Assembly: GCF_013265555.1 (NCBI RefSeq)
Contig: NZ_CP041345.1
Coordinates: 1,410,581 to 1,474,580 of the forward strand
Length of the DNA: 64,000 bases
DNA from: Tenuifilum thalassicum
GTDB lineage: Bacteria > Bacteroidota > Bacteroidia > Bacteroidales > Tenuifilaceae
Reading direction: 5' to 3'
Part shown: piece after piece, positions 42,667-50,896 of the stretch
Position numbering within the stretch: position 1 is the first letter of the stretch
Layout of the letters: the number at the start of each line of letters is the position of its first letter
The notes under the pieces: model-generated
Told to the model about the DNA's origin: nothing
Database searches by the model: none
Seen by the model: the letters and a program-made list of their open reading frames with translations, nothing else
Made by a program: the position numbers and the translations under genes

Positions 42667-44838
42667 TTATCGCATTCTTACTGCTTTACTAACACCTTCT
42701 ACCTGTGTTAACTTATAAATTAGCATTTCAAGGTGTTTGGTATCCTCAACGTAAAGCTGGATTTGCGCTTCAAAAATTCCATCATTTGATGAAACGTTTA
42801 AATTTCTCATGTTTACTTTTAGATCTTTACTAATAACTTCAGAAATACGGTTGAGTACACCTATTTCATCTGCACCAGTAATGCGAATGGTTGTTTGAAA
42901 TGCTCCAGCCTTTGAGGAGCCTTTCCAACGCGCTTTAACTATTCTATAAGGCCAACGGTTTTTAAGTTGCGTTGCATTTGGGCATGTTGTCCTATGAATT
43001 TTAATGCCCTCATTAACAGTTACAAAGCCGAATATATCATCCCCAAATATGGGGTTGCAGCATTTGGCAAGCTTATAATCAATATTTACTAGCTTTTCAT
43101 CAATTACAAGGTAATCTGCCGATTCATCTTCTTCCTGTTTGTCTTTTTCGATTTTTGAAACTTTTTCTTTAACAGGAGCTTTTTCCTCTTCGGCAGATAG
43201 CAAAGTTTTAATAGCCGATAAATCAACTTTCCCCTGTGCAATAAGGATAAAAATATCGGTAGGCTTTTTTAGTTTTAAATGCTTGTTAATTTTACGAAAA
43301 GCATTTTCGGTATCGTCAATCTTCCAGTTTTTAAGCCTTCGTAATAGTATTTCTCTACCATCCTGTATTTCTTTATTTTCGATATCGCGTAGCTGCTGCT
43401 TAATTCTACTTTTCGCTTTTGATGTAACAACAAATGCTAGCCAGTCCTTCTTAGGTTTTTGTTTCTTCGATGTAAGGATTTCAATAACGTCGCCATTTTT
43501 GAGTTCCTGTTTTATTGTTGTATTTTTTCCATTAACTATAGCTCCAACACATTGTGCACCTATCTCTGTATGAATGTCAAATGCAAAATCGAGTACAGTT
43601 GAACCAGTTGGAAGCTTTCTTATGTCTCCCTTGGGAGTGAAAACATAAATATCGCTTCCAGTAAGGTTAAGCTTAAATTGCTCAACCTTATCTTCAGGTG
43701 AAGTGTCTGGCGATTCAAGGATATCTCTAACACGGGCCACCCATTCATCTATGCCTTGCTCTTGTTTTATCCCCTTATATTTCCAGTGGGCTGCAAGACC
43801 TTTTTCCGCAATCTCATCCATACGTGTGGTTCGTATTTGAACCTCAATCCATTTATTTTCAGGGCCTAGTACAGTAGTGTGCAAGCTTTCATACCCATTG
43901 CTTTTGGGAACTGAAATCCAATCGCGTAATCTTTCTGTATTGGGTGTGTATTTATCGGTGATGATAGAGTAGACCTGCCAGCAGTCTGATTTCTCGGTTT
44001 CAGGTTTAGAGTCGAGTATTATTCTTATGGCAAAAATATCATGAACCTCGTCAAAATCCACTTTTTGGTTTTGCATTTTCCGGAAAATGGAATAAACGGA
44101 CTTTGTTCTTCCTTTAATTGTAAACTTAAATCCCCGTTTTTTTAGTTCCTCTTTGACAGGTAGCATGAAGTCTTGCAAAAACTTATTTCGGCTTGCCGTT
44201 GTTTCTTGCAATCGTTTAACAATATACTTATACTCCTTTGGGTATATATATTTCATGGCAAGGTCTTCCATCTCCGATTTTAACCGGTATAGGCCTAGTC
44301 GGTGGGCTAAGGGTGCATAAAGATGGAATGCTTCCCAAGCCCTCTTTAATCGCTGGTCGGATGGGAACCTACTCAACGAACGCATCGTGTCGAGCCTATC
44401 GGCAAGCTTGATGAGGATTACTCTTGCATCGGCCGAAAGGCTTATGAGCATCTGCCGAAAGAGTTCGGCTTGAGTTTTTGGGTCTTTAGGGTCTAAGCTC
44501 GATATTAGAGTTAAGTTAGAAACAATATTCGAAACCTGCTCACCAAATTTTTTTTCTATTTCAACCTGAGTAAGCCATTTGCGTTCAATGGTTTCATGTA
44601 ATATGGCTGCAATAATACTATTTGTTCCTAATCCTATTTCGTTTAAACAAACTTGAGCAACATTTATAAGATGAGTAGCATTAGTATCGTTCCATTCACC
44701 ATTTTTTGTATAAATATCCTTTGCGTAATCTATTACATCCTCTATTTTTTCTTTATAACTCTCCTGTTGGGTTTTAGCTAATGCATCGAAAAGCGATTTT
44801 TTACTTTTTTCAAATGCTTTTAGATCTGTATTCTCCAT
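42667..44838 (-). CDS. RelA/SpoT-family (p)ppGpp synthetase with a degenerate hydrolase domain
   Basis: 723 residues with the full RSH order: pseudo-HD hydrolase (about 30-200), synthetase (240-370), TGS (405-465), helical, zinc-finger and ACT (645-723) domains. The synthetase is intact: GRTKSVYSIFRKM, DIFAIRII, KSNGYESLHTTV and IEVQIRT. The hydrolase is altered: the family HDxxED motif reads HETIER, and KLADRLHNMRT reads KLADRLDTMRS. This resembles RelA-type enzymes that have lost hydrolysis. The cell would then need another protein to degrade (p)ppGpp. It is divergent from the ECF sigma gene. Confidence 0.92.
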   Translation of the reverse strand: MENTDLKAFEKSKKSLFDALAKTQQESYKEKIEDVIDYAKDIYTKNGEWNDTNATHLINVAQVCLNEIGLGTNSIIAAILHETIERKWLTQVEIEKKFGEQVSNIVSNLTLISSLDPKDPKTQAELFRQMLISLSADARVILIKLADRLDTMRSLSRFPSDQRLKRAWEAFHLYAPLAHRLGLYRLKSEMEDLAMKYIYPKEYKYIVKRLQETTASRNKFLQDFMLPVKEELKKRGFKFTIKGRTKSVYSIFRKMQNQKVDFDEVHDIFAIRIILDSKPETEKSDCWQVYSIITDKYTPNTERLRDWISVPKSNGYESLHTTVLGPENKWIEVQIRTTRMDEIAEKGLAAHWKYKGIKQEQGIDEWVARVRDILESPDTSPEDKVEQFKLNLTGSDIYVFTPKGDIRKLPTGSTVLDFAFDIHTEIGAQCVGAIVNGKNTTIKQELKNGDVIEILTSKKQKPKKDWLAFVVTSKAKSRIKQQLRDIENKEIQDGREILLRRLKNWKIDDTENAFRKINKHLKLKKPTDIFILIAQGKVDLSAIKTLLSAEEEKAPVKEKVSKIEKDKQEEDESADYLVIDEKLVNIDYKLAKCCNPIFGDDIFGFVTVNEGIKIHRTTCPNATQLKNRWPYRIVKARWKGSSKAGAFQTTIRITGADEIGVLNRISEVISKDLKVNMRNLNVSSNDGIFEAQIQLYVEDTKHLEMLIYKLTQVEGVSKAVRMR

Positions 44839-44971
44839 TGTTTTTAATGAGTTTAAGCAAGTCCCTTATTAAATAATCACATCAAATATAAAAATAATAA
44901 GTTCAAAAATTTTACTACAGCTGTGCAAGTTTTTAGTAACTTAATTGTCTATTAGGGAAAGATGTTTTTCA

Positions 44972-45535
44972 ATGGATGAGAAAGAGCTAATAAACAGAAT
45001 TATTGAGCATAACGATCACCAAGCCTATAAAATACTGGTTGATAAGTATAAAAGGATGGTAATATCGACATGCCAGGCTTTCTCGGGGAATTATCATGAT
45101 GCTGAGGATATTGCTCAAGATGTATTTGTTGAGCTATATGAATCACTTCATCATTTCAGGCACGATTCAAAACTTTCCACATGGCTATATAGAATTTCTG
45201 TAAATAAATCGCTTAATTTTATAAGACGAAAAAAAAGAATGTCACTCTTTGATGTGCTCTCTGCAAGTAAAGATAAAACTGAACAACCTATAGATAATCT
45301 TGCTGGGCTCGACGAGCCAAATCTTAATATAGAAAAAAAAGAGCAACAAAGAGCATTGAGAAAAGCCATTTCAAAACTTCCAGAAAATCAGCGTATTGCT
45401 ATTGTATTAAGCACGTATCATGAGTTATCCTATAAGGAAATTGCTGAGGTTATGGAAACTTCGGTATCGTCGGTTGAGTCGTTGCTTTTTAGAGCAAGAA
45501 ATAACCTTAGGAAAATAATGGTAAAATCTAATTAG
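44972..45535 (+). CDS. ECF-type RNA polymerase sigma factor
   Basis: 187 residues from the ATG at 44972; the longer frame begins at a TTG. Region 2 is visible in NYHDAEDIAQDVFVELYESLHHF with the core-binding and -10 recognition helices, and region 4 in ELSYKEIAEVMETSVSSVESLLFRARNNLRK. It is followed 67 bases on by a zinc-finger anti-sigma factor and two CpxP/Spy-like proteins, so it probably drives its own envelope-stress regulon. The signal is unknown. Confidence 0.93.
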   Translation: MDEKELINRIIEHNDHQAYKILVDKYKRMVISTCQAFSGNYHDAEDIAQDVFVELYESLHHFRHDSKLSTWLYRISVNKSLNFIRRKKRMSLFDVLSASKDKTEQPIDNLAGLDEPNLNIEKKEQQRALRKAISKLPENQRIAIVLSTYHELSYKEIAEVMETSVSSVESLLFRARNNLRKIMVKSN

Positions 45536-45602
45536 AAAAAAATTGCTTATTAAACGCAAGTTATTATTAATTTGATTGTCAAACTATAAAACAACAAATA
45601 AG

Positions 45603-46049
45603 ATGAGGTGCAAAAGAGTAAATATATTAATGGATGATTACCTGAAAGGTAACCTCGTAGATGAAACTCTTCATGAATTTGAGAGTCACATAAAGAATTG
45701 CACCAAATGCCAAAGCAATCTTTCTATTAGCAAATCATTAAGAGAACTAGCAAGCGAAGACGCAAGTGATTATATTGAAAACCCATTCTTCGCAAATAGG
45801 GTTCTTGCTAGAATTGAACAAAATAGAATTTCTGCAGGCATGAGTCTTTATGCAAAGTTAGCTTCATATGCTGCGGTTGCAGCAGCCATTATTTTAGGCC
45901 TGTTTATTGGAATGGAAATTGGATCGTTTGGAACGCAAGTTATAAGTACTAGTAACAATGCTGAACTTATTGCTGAAGATTATATCCCTTCTAGTACAGA
46001 AAACTTATACATAATAAATGCTGAAGATGTTGAAAACCAAAATAAGTAA
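45603..46049 (+). CDS. transmembrane anti-sigma factor with zinc-finger (zf-HC2)
   Basis: 148 residues from the ATG at 45603. MDDYLKGNLVDETLHEFESHIKNCTKCQ contains the HxxxCxxC anti-sigma zinc motif near residue 33. A transmembrane helix (about 88-106, AAVAAAIILGLFIGMEIG) places a short acidic tail outside. It should hold the upstream sigma factor at the membrane. It is three bases ahead of the next gene, so co-translation is likely. Confidence 0.9.
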   Translation: MRCKRVNILMDDYLKGNLVDETLHEFESHIKNCTKCQSNLSISKSLRELASEDASDYIENPFFANRVLARIEQNRISAGMSLYAKLASYAAVAAAIILGLFIGMEIGSFGTQVISTSNNAELIAEDYIPSSTENLYIINAEDVENQNK

Positions 46050-46052
46050 GCC

Positions 46053-46595
46053 ATGAACTATTTCACCAAAACACGAATACTTGTCATCATTATAATTTTA
46101 CTTGCTATTACGCTTATCGCTACGGTTGGAACAATGGTGTACGGATACTATAATCATCGAGATTTAGTAAAAAGATTTGACGAGAATCCACAAGCAAGAA
46201 CTGAAAGGCAGAACGAGTTTTTACGCGAAAAACTTAACCTTTCCGATGAACAGATTGAGGTTTTTAAAAGTTCAAGGGAGAGTTTTCATGAGCAAACATT
46301 AGAGGTCAATAAAGAAATAGAAGGGGTTACGCTAGAACTAATTGACGAGATTTCGGCAGAAAACCCCAATCCTAAAATTATCGATTCACTAATAGACCGA
46401 TATGGTGAGCTTCATAAAATACAACGCCGAATAATGGCAAATCATTTACTTGAGATTAAGGGAGCCTGTAGGCCAGAACAGTTTAACGAGTTTAAAAAAA
46501 TTTTGAGACGTACTCAAAAGTACAATATGAGAAGGCAAAGTGCAAAACATGGACGCATGCGTAGGGGCTATTCAAATCAACCCCAATGTCAATAA
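46053..46595 (+). CDS. membrane-anchored CpxP/Spy-like periplasmic sensor
   Basis: 180 residues. One transmembrane segment (RILVIIIILLAITLIATVGT) is followed by a periplasmic helical domain. NEFLREKLNLSDEQIEVFKSSRESFHEQ matches the LTxxQ-type motif of CpxP, Spy and ZraP proteins, and the C-terminus is rich in Arg. It is located between the anti-sigma factor and a second Spy-like protein. It may buffer misfolded proteins or metal and feed back on the sigma factor; that is inference. Confidence 0.8.
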   Translation: MNYFTKTRILVIIIILLAITLIATVGTMVYGYYNHRDLVKRFDENPQARTERQNEFLREKLNLSDEQIEVFKSSRESFHEQTLEVNKEIEGVTLELIDEISAENPNPKIIDSLIDRYGELHKIQRRIMANHLLEIKGACRPEQFNEFKKILRRTQKYNMRRQSAKHGRMRRGYSNQPQCQ

Positions 46596-46626
46596 TAATT
46601 ACTAACGAACAATAAAAACAACGGCT

Positions 46627-47112
46627 ATGAAACGAGTAGGAAACATTTTGATGGTAGTGCTATTATTAGCTACAACAACAGCAATGGCTCAAGGGCCAAG
46701 GAATAGGGGTAATAACTCTGGTGTGCAACAAGGTAAAAGTGGATACTGCATGCTTAACCTAACCCCTGAGCAAGAGCAAAAAATTAACGATTTAAGAGTT
46801 AATCACCTAAAGGAGGTTACTCCAATTAAGAATGAGCTACGTGAAAAGCAGGCGCACCTAAGAACTTTGGAGTCTGCAGATAAACCCGACATGGCAGCAA
46901 TTAATAAAACAATCGACGAGATTGGTGCGCTAAAAACAAAACTTATGAAAGCGCGTGTTGCTCATAGAAATGAAGTGTCACAGCTACTTACCGACGAACA
47001 ACGTGTTATCTTTAATTCACGTGGAAATAGAGGGTTTAAAAATGGCATGAAAGGCAGAAAAGGAAGAGGTATGGGCAAAGGTATGGGAATTGGCCCTTGT
47101 ATGTCAAATTAA
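46627..47112 (+). CDS. Spy/CpxP-family periplasmic protein
   Basis: 161 residues. The signal peptide ends AMAQ near residue 21. MLNLTPEQEQKINDLRVNHLKEV is an LTxxQ motif, repeated later as QLLTDEQRVIFNSR, which is the standard two-motif Spy fold. The C-terminal tail is rich in Gly, Lys, Arg and Met (GRGMGKGMGIGPCM), possibly metal-binding. It is last in the sigma-factor operon and is followed by a terminator. Confidence 0.87.
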   Translation: MKRVGNILMVVLLLATTTAMAQGPRNRGNNSGVQQGKSGYCMLNLTPEQEQKINDLRVNHLKEVTPIKNELREKQAHLRTLESADKPDMAAINKTIDEIGALKTKLMKARVAHRNEVSQLLTDEQRVIFNSRGNRGFKNGMKGRKGRGMGKGMGIGPCMSN

Positions 47113-47135
47113 GATTCTAATATTTCAAAGGTTAT

Positions 47136-47167
47136 TAGGGCACTCGGTTGGGTGCCCTATTTTTTTG
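47136..47167 (+). terminator. terminator of the ECF sigma operon
   Basis: TAGGGCAC / GTGCCCTA with an 8-base loop followed by seven Ts. Confidence 0.88.
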
Positions 47168-47346
47168 TTAGTATATTAAAAGCTTCAAAACAGTTTTAAT
47201 ATCGTAGTACTCAAATTCTTCCAATTGATACCAAATCGTCTTTATTCGCTTTATAATTGTTTTAAATTTCAGCTGAATATTTATCATAGCTTTTAAATTG
47301 TCAACTATAATAATTTACTTTGTCGCAAAATTAAAATTTGGAAAAT

Positions 47347-48573
47347 ATGAAACGATTTTTACTAATCCTTATTTCTGTATTTTTTGTATTCAGTGGTTTT
47401 GCACAGGAATCGACAAAACCAAAGATTGAGGTTAAACCATACGGTTTTGTAGCATACGAGGCAATTTTTGATACCTATAAATCGCTCGATGTGCGCGATG
47501 GAGAACTTACCTTTTATCCATTAAAACCCAATTATGATGCCAATGGTAACGACATAAACAAGAAAGTTCAGTTTCAAATGCTTTCAATAATAACAAGGTT
47601 TGGAATTAAAGTTTCGGGTCCCGATATTCTAGGTTCAAAATCATCAGCTAGGTTTGAATCCGATTTTTATGCTACTGCCAATTCCTACATCTATCTTTTA
47701 AGATTAAGACATGCATTTATTAACCTAAAATGGGAAAATGCTGAGCTAATTATGGGGCAGTACTGGCATCCTGTAATTGTGAATGAGTTTATTCCTTCAA
47801 CCATTTCATTTGGTGCAGGTCAGCCTTTTCATTCACTTAATCGCTCTCCACAAATCAGGTTTATATACCATCCAAGCAAGAATATTAGGATGTTAATAGC
47901 TGCAGTAAGCCAAGGTTACCATAGGACTAAAGGCCCTGAAGATGCTATGAGAAATTCAGGTCGTCCAGAACTTCTTGGACAGGTTGCATATGGAAGTGCC
48001 AAAAAAATTATGATAGGAGCTTCAGCAGGATATAAGTGGCTAACTCCACGACTTGTTACTGCAAGTGGTTTGAAAATTGATAAAACCATTGGACAATTCC
48101 TATTTAGTGGCTTTGCTTCTGTTGCCAATGAAAAAACGAGCATTAGAACCGAGGTGATTTATGGGGAGAACCTAACTCACCTTGTAATGATTGGTGGTTA
48201 CGGTAGAGTTACTGAAAGTGATCTAAATGGAGATTATGATTATGCAAATTTACGCACTTTTAGTACTTGGGTTGATATTAATCACAAACTGAGTGATTGG
48301 GAATTAGGTTTATATGCTGGTTATTCAAAACTAATGGGTTCCGATAAAAATTATACATCATTAAGTGGTTATAATCGTAACGATGATATCAATTATATTT
48401 ATAGGATTTCGCCCCGAGTAACCTACAAGCAGGAAAACCTTGCTTTATCGCTTGAATACATGCTTACAACAGCTGTTTATGGTGAAACATTTGATGCTCA
48501 TCATAAGGTAACCTCATCACTTGACCCTGTCAGCAATAATAGAGTAACTTTATCTGCTAAGTATAAGTTCTAA
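47347..48573 (+). CDS. outer-membrane porin-like beta-barrel protein
   Basis: 408 residues from the ATG at 47347; a TTG three codons earlier is less likely. The signal peptide ends near SGFAQ. The mature part has regular amphipathic strands (SSARFESDFYATANSYIYLLRLRHAFINLKWENAELIMGQ is interrupted by short turns), an aromatic C-terminus (LSAKYKF), and a conserved-looking SFGAGQPFHSLNRSPQIRF. It is probably an outer-membrane channel; solute unknown. It has its own terminator. Confidence 0.75.
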   Translation: MKRFLLILISVFFVFSGFAQESTKPKIEVKPYGFVAYEAIFDTYKSLDVRDGELTFYPLKPNYDANGNDINKKVQFQMLSIITRFGIKVSGPDILGSKSSARFESDFYATANSYIYLLRLRHAFINLKWENAELIMGQYWHPVIVNEFIPSTISFGAGQPFHSLNRSPQIRFIYHPSKNIRMLIAAVSQGYHRTKGPEDAMRNSGRPELLGQVAYGSAKKIMIGASAGYKWLTPRLVTASGLKIDKTIGQFLFSGFASVANEKTSIRTEVIYGENLTHLVMIGGYGRVTESDLNGDYDYANLRTFSTWVDINHKLSDWELGLYAGYSKLMGSDKNYTSLSGYNRNDDINYIYRISPRVTYKQENLALSLEYMLTTAVYGETFDAHHKVTSSLDPVSNNRVTLSAKYKF

Positions 48574-48603
48574 ATATTACATAAGCGTTTATCCGGTTAT
48601 TAG

Positions 48604-48635
48604 ACTGTCTCAAATTAAATTTTGAGACAGTTTTT
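48604..48635 (+). terminator. terminator after the porin-like gene
   Basis: ACTGTCTCAAA / TTTGAGACAGT, an 11-bp stem with a T-run. Confidence 0.85.
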
Positions 48636-48669
48636 ATTATCTTTTAATCTGAAATCCTTTACATCGATT

Positions 48670-48677
48670 TAATTTTG
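48670..48677 (+). promoter_or_regulatory. putative -7 element (TAATTTTG)
   Basis: An exact TAnnTTTG match 38 bases ahead of the MBL-fold gene start at 48716. Confidence 0.4.
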
Positions 48678-48715
48678 CATTAAATTTATTGTGCAAAATA
48701 GAAAGAGAATGGGCT

Positions 48716-49384
48716 ATGGATACTCATGCTAAAAAAAACATTGAAGCAGTTGCTGAAAGTATTCAATGGTTTGGTCAGGCTGCAATTAAAATAATGAATT
48801 GTGGTAAGGTGATTTATATTGACCCATACCAGATTAAAGAAACCGATAAAGCTGATCTGATTCTTATTACTCATTCTCATTTCGATCATTATTCTCCTGA
48901 TGACCTAAAAAAGATTGTTGCAACTAACACATGGATTTTTTGTCCAGAAGATATTGCCGATGAGGTCAAACAACTTGGAGCAGCCAAGGTGATTGCTGTT
49001 AAGCCAGGTTTCATGGATGAGTGGAATGGAATAGAAATTCATGCGGTACCCATGTACAACATAAATAAGAGCGATAAACATCCAAAATCGAGCAATTGGG
49101 TTGGGTATCTACTTAATCTCTGCAATGTTTGGTTGTACCATGCAGGCGATACAGAACGTATACCCGAGATGAAGGATATCAAAACCGACATAATACTCCT
49201 CCCTTTAGGTCAAACTTACACGATGAACTGTGTGGAAGATGCTGCAGAGTCCGTATTGGATACAGGTGCCTCAGTTGCAATTCCAATTCACTATGGTATG
49301 TATGAGGGGAGTGAATCCGACGTGGAGAAATTCAAGGAGCTGTTAAAAGATAAAGTTGAGGTTATACTCCTTCAAAAAGAGTAA
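48716..49384 (+). CDS. cytoplasmic metallo-beta-lactamase-fold hydrolase (UPF0173/UlaG-like)
   Basis: 222 residues from the ATG at 48716; the longer frame begins with TTG. IQWFGQAAIKI and YIDPYQI lead to the metal site THSHFDHYSPDD near residue 56, then HAGDTERIPEM near 142 and PIHYG near 200. There is no signal peptide, unlike the relative at 4094-4828, with which it shares the GDTExIPEM block. The substrate is unknown. It converges on the phosphatase gene with a 4-base gap. Confidence 0.87.
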   Translation: MDTHAKKNIEAVAESIQWFGQAAIKIMNCGKVIYIDPYQIKETDKADLILITHSHFDHYSPDDLKKIVATNTWIFCPEDIADEVKQLGAAKVIAVKPGFMDEWNGIEIHAVPMYNINKSDKHPKSSNWVGYLLNLCNVWLYHAGDTERIPEMKDIKTDIILLPLGQTYTMNCVEDAAESVLDTGASVAIPIHYGMYEGSESDVEKFKELLKDKVEVILLQKE

Positions 49385-49388
49385 GAAA

Positions 49389-50087
49389 TTAATCGATGCA
49401 TTCAACAAAATGAAGCGTCCACGTTTCAAGTTGAAGAGCTGTTAAATAGCCAGTCCCAGCAATGTAAAGCCCCTTATATACACAACCTGCATCAAGGTCG
49501 TAAATTCGTCTGTTGCTATCTTTTACCTCTTCAACAATTGAACGGAGAGCTCTTGGTGTATGCCCATGAATTATTTTATACCCAGGCATAAATGAGGAAG
49601 GTACATCCTTGGGTCTATCCCATAGCATGGCATTTTCATCGGCAAAGGGGTTGGAGGCTTCATAGTTAAAACCACCATGGACAAGTAGAAATTGTTTATC
49701 GACTTCAACATAAGGAAGTAACGATTTAAGAAAGTTGTAGTGCTTCTCTGGTAAGAAACCATATTCGGTTTCTATTTTAAATGTTTGATTTTGATACTGA
49801 TGAATTGTTGCAAACCCCGAATTCATCAGCCATAGGTTCATTTCATAATTGCCTTTAATGGAATCGAGCAGCATCTGTTCGTGGTTACCCTTTAAGCAGG
49901 TAATGTTATAACCATTTTCTATAAGATTTGTAATGTAGTCAATCACCCCAGGGGAATCTGGTCCTCGGTCGATGTAATCGCCAAGAAAAAAGAGCCGGTC
50001 GTTTTTGTTAACGCTTAACTTTACCTCTGTGAGAAGTTTAAGCGTTTTTAAACAGCCGTGAATATCGGGTATTACTAATGTGCGCAT
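49389..50087 (-). CDS. serine/threonine-type metallophosphoesterase (PP2A/ApaH-like)
   Basis: 232 residues from the ATG at 50087. The five PPP-family motifs are present in order: PDIHGCLKTL, FLGDYIDRGPDS, CLKGNHEQML, LVHGGF and IHGHTP. Such short bacterial enzymes are either protein Ser/Thr phosphatases (PrpA-type) or diadenosine tetraphosphatases (ApaH-type). Sequence alone does not decide. It is a single cytoplasmic gene. Confidence 0.88.
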   Translation of the reverse strand: MRTLVIPDIHGCLKTLKLLTEVKLSVNKNDRLFFLGDYIDRGPDSPGVIDYITNLIENGYNITCLKGNHEQMLLDSIKGNYEMNLWLMNSGFATIHQYQNQTFKIETEYGFLPEKHYNFLKSLLPYVEVDKQFLLVHGGFNYEASNPFADENAMLWDRPKDVPSSFMPGYKIIHGHTPRALRSIVEEVKDSNRRIYDLDAGCVYKGLYIAGTGYLTALQLETWTLHFVECID

Positions 50088-50119
50088 AATCAAATTTAGC
50101 AAATAGTAGTCAAATAAAC

Positions 50120-50127
50120 TATCTTTG
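50120..50127 (+). promoter_or_regulatory. putative -7 element (TATCTTTG)
   Basis: An exact TAnnTTTG match 19 bases ahead of the TtcA-like gene. Confidence 0.45.
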
Positions 50128-50146
50128 CGAAGCTTATTTTTATCTT

Positions 50147-50893
50147 ATGGCAAGTAGATATATTATTAAAAAGTTAGAAGGAAAAGTTAAACAGGCCATA
50201 TACGGGTATAATCTTATAGGTAATGGCGATAGTGTAATGGTTGGTTTATCGGGTGGTAAGGATAGCTATGCTTTACTTGATTTGCTTGTTACGAGTCGGA
50301 GATCGTTGCCTATCAAATTTAAGCTTCATGCATGCCATGTTCAGGCATCTGATATGACGTATCGTGCCGATATTGAATTTATGGAGCAGTATTGTGCCGC
50401 AAATGACGTGGAGCTTCACATACGGGAAATTAATGTTGATTATAATCCTAATGACAGGAAACCAGCATGTTTTATTTGTAGCTGGAAACGTCGGAAAATG
50501 CTATTTACTACAGCAAGAGAGAATGGCTGTAATAAGTTAGCGCTTGGACATCACCTTGATGATGCCATTGAGACCCTTTTGCTAAACATGATTAATCATT
50601 CATCTATTAGCTCTATACCCCCTAAATTATCAATGTTTAAAGGCGAACTATTTCTAATCCGACCATTAACAACATGTTTAGATAGAGAGATGGTAAAATA
50701 TTCGCAGCTTAAAGGTTTCCCTACGGAAAAGGAGCAATGCCAGTACGATAAGGATACACACCGAAGCACTGTAAGAGAGCTTATTCGCCAGATGGAGCTA
50801 ATTAATCGCGATGCACGCGAAAATATTTATCGTTCCATGCAAAACATATTTGATGAGTATATAGTAACAAAGCCCAAAAAGAAGAATCAATAA
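50147..50893 (+). CDS. ttcA: TtcA-like tRNA 2-thiocytidine synthetase
   Basis: 248 residues. GLSGGKDSYALLDLL is the PP-loop ATP-pyrophosphatase site near residue 35. CFICSWKRRKMLF near 106 supplies the CxxC pair, and LALGHHLDDAIETLLLN is the family motif. EQCQYD near 203 gives the third Cys of the [4Fe-4S] site. The enzyme thiolates C32 of certain tRNAs. The distinction from TilS is supported by the CxxC and the absence of the TilS C-terminal domain. Confidence 0.88.
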   Translation: MASRYIIKKLEGKVKQAIYGYNLIGNGDSVMVGLSGGKDSYALLDLLVTSRRSLPIKFKLHACHVQASDMTYRADIEFMEQYCAANDVELHIREINVDYNPNDRKPACFICSWKRRKMLFTTARENGCNKLALGHHLDDAIETLLLNMINHSSISSIPPKLSMFKGELFLIRPLTTCLDREMVKYSQLKGFPTEKEQCQYDKDTHRSTVRELIRQMELINRDARENIYRSMQNIFDEYIVTKPKKKNQ

Positions 50894-50896
50894 CGA

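Noticed and set aside
43139-43573. 144-codon plus-strand frame
   Set aside because: It is antisense to the RelA-type gene, whose domains are continuous across it.
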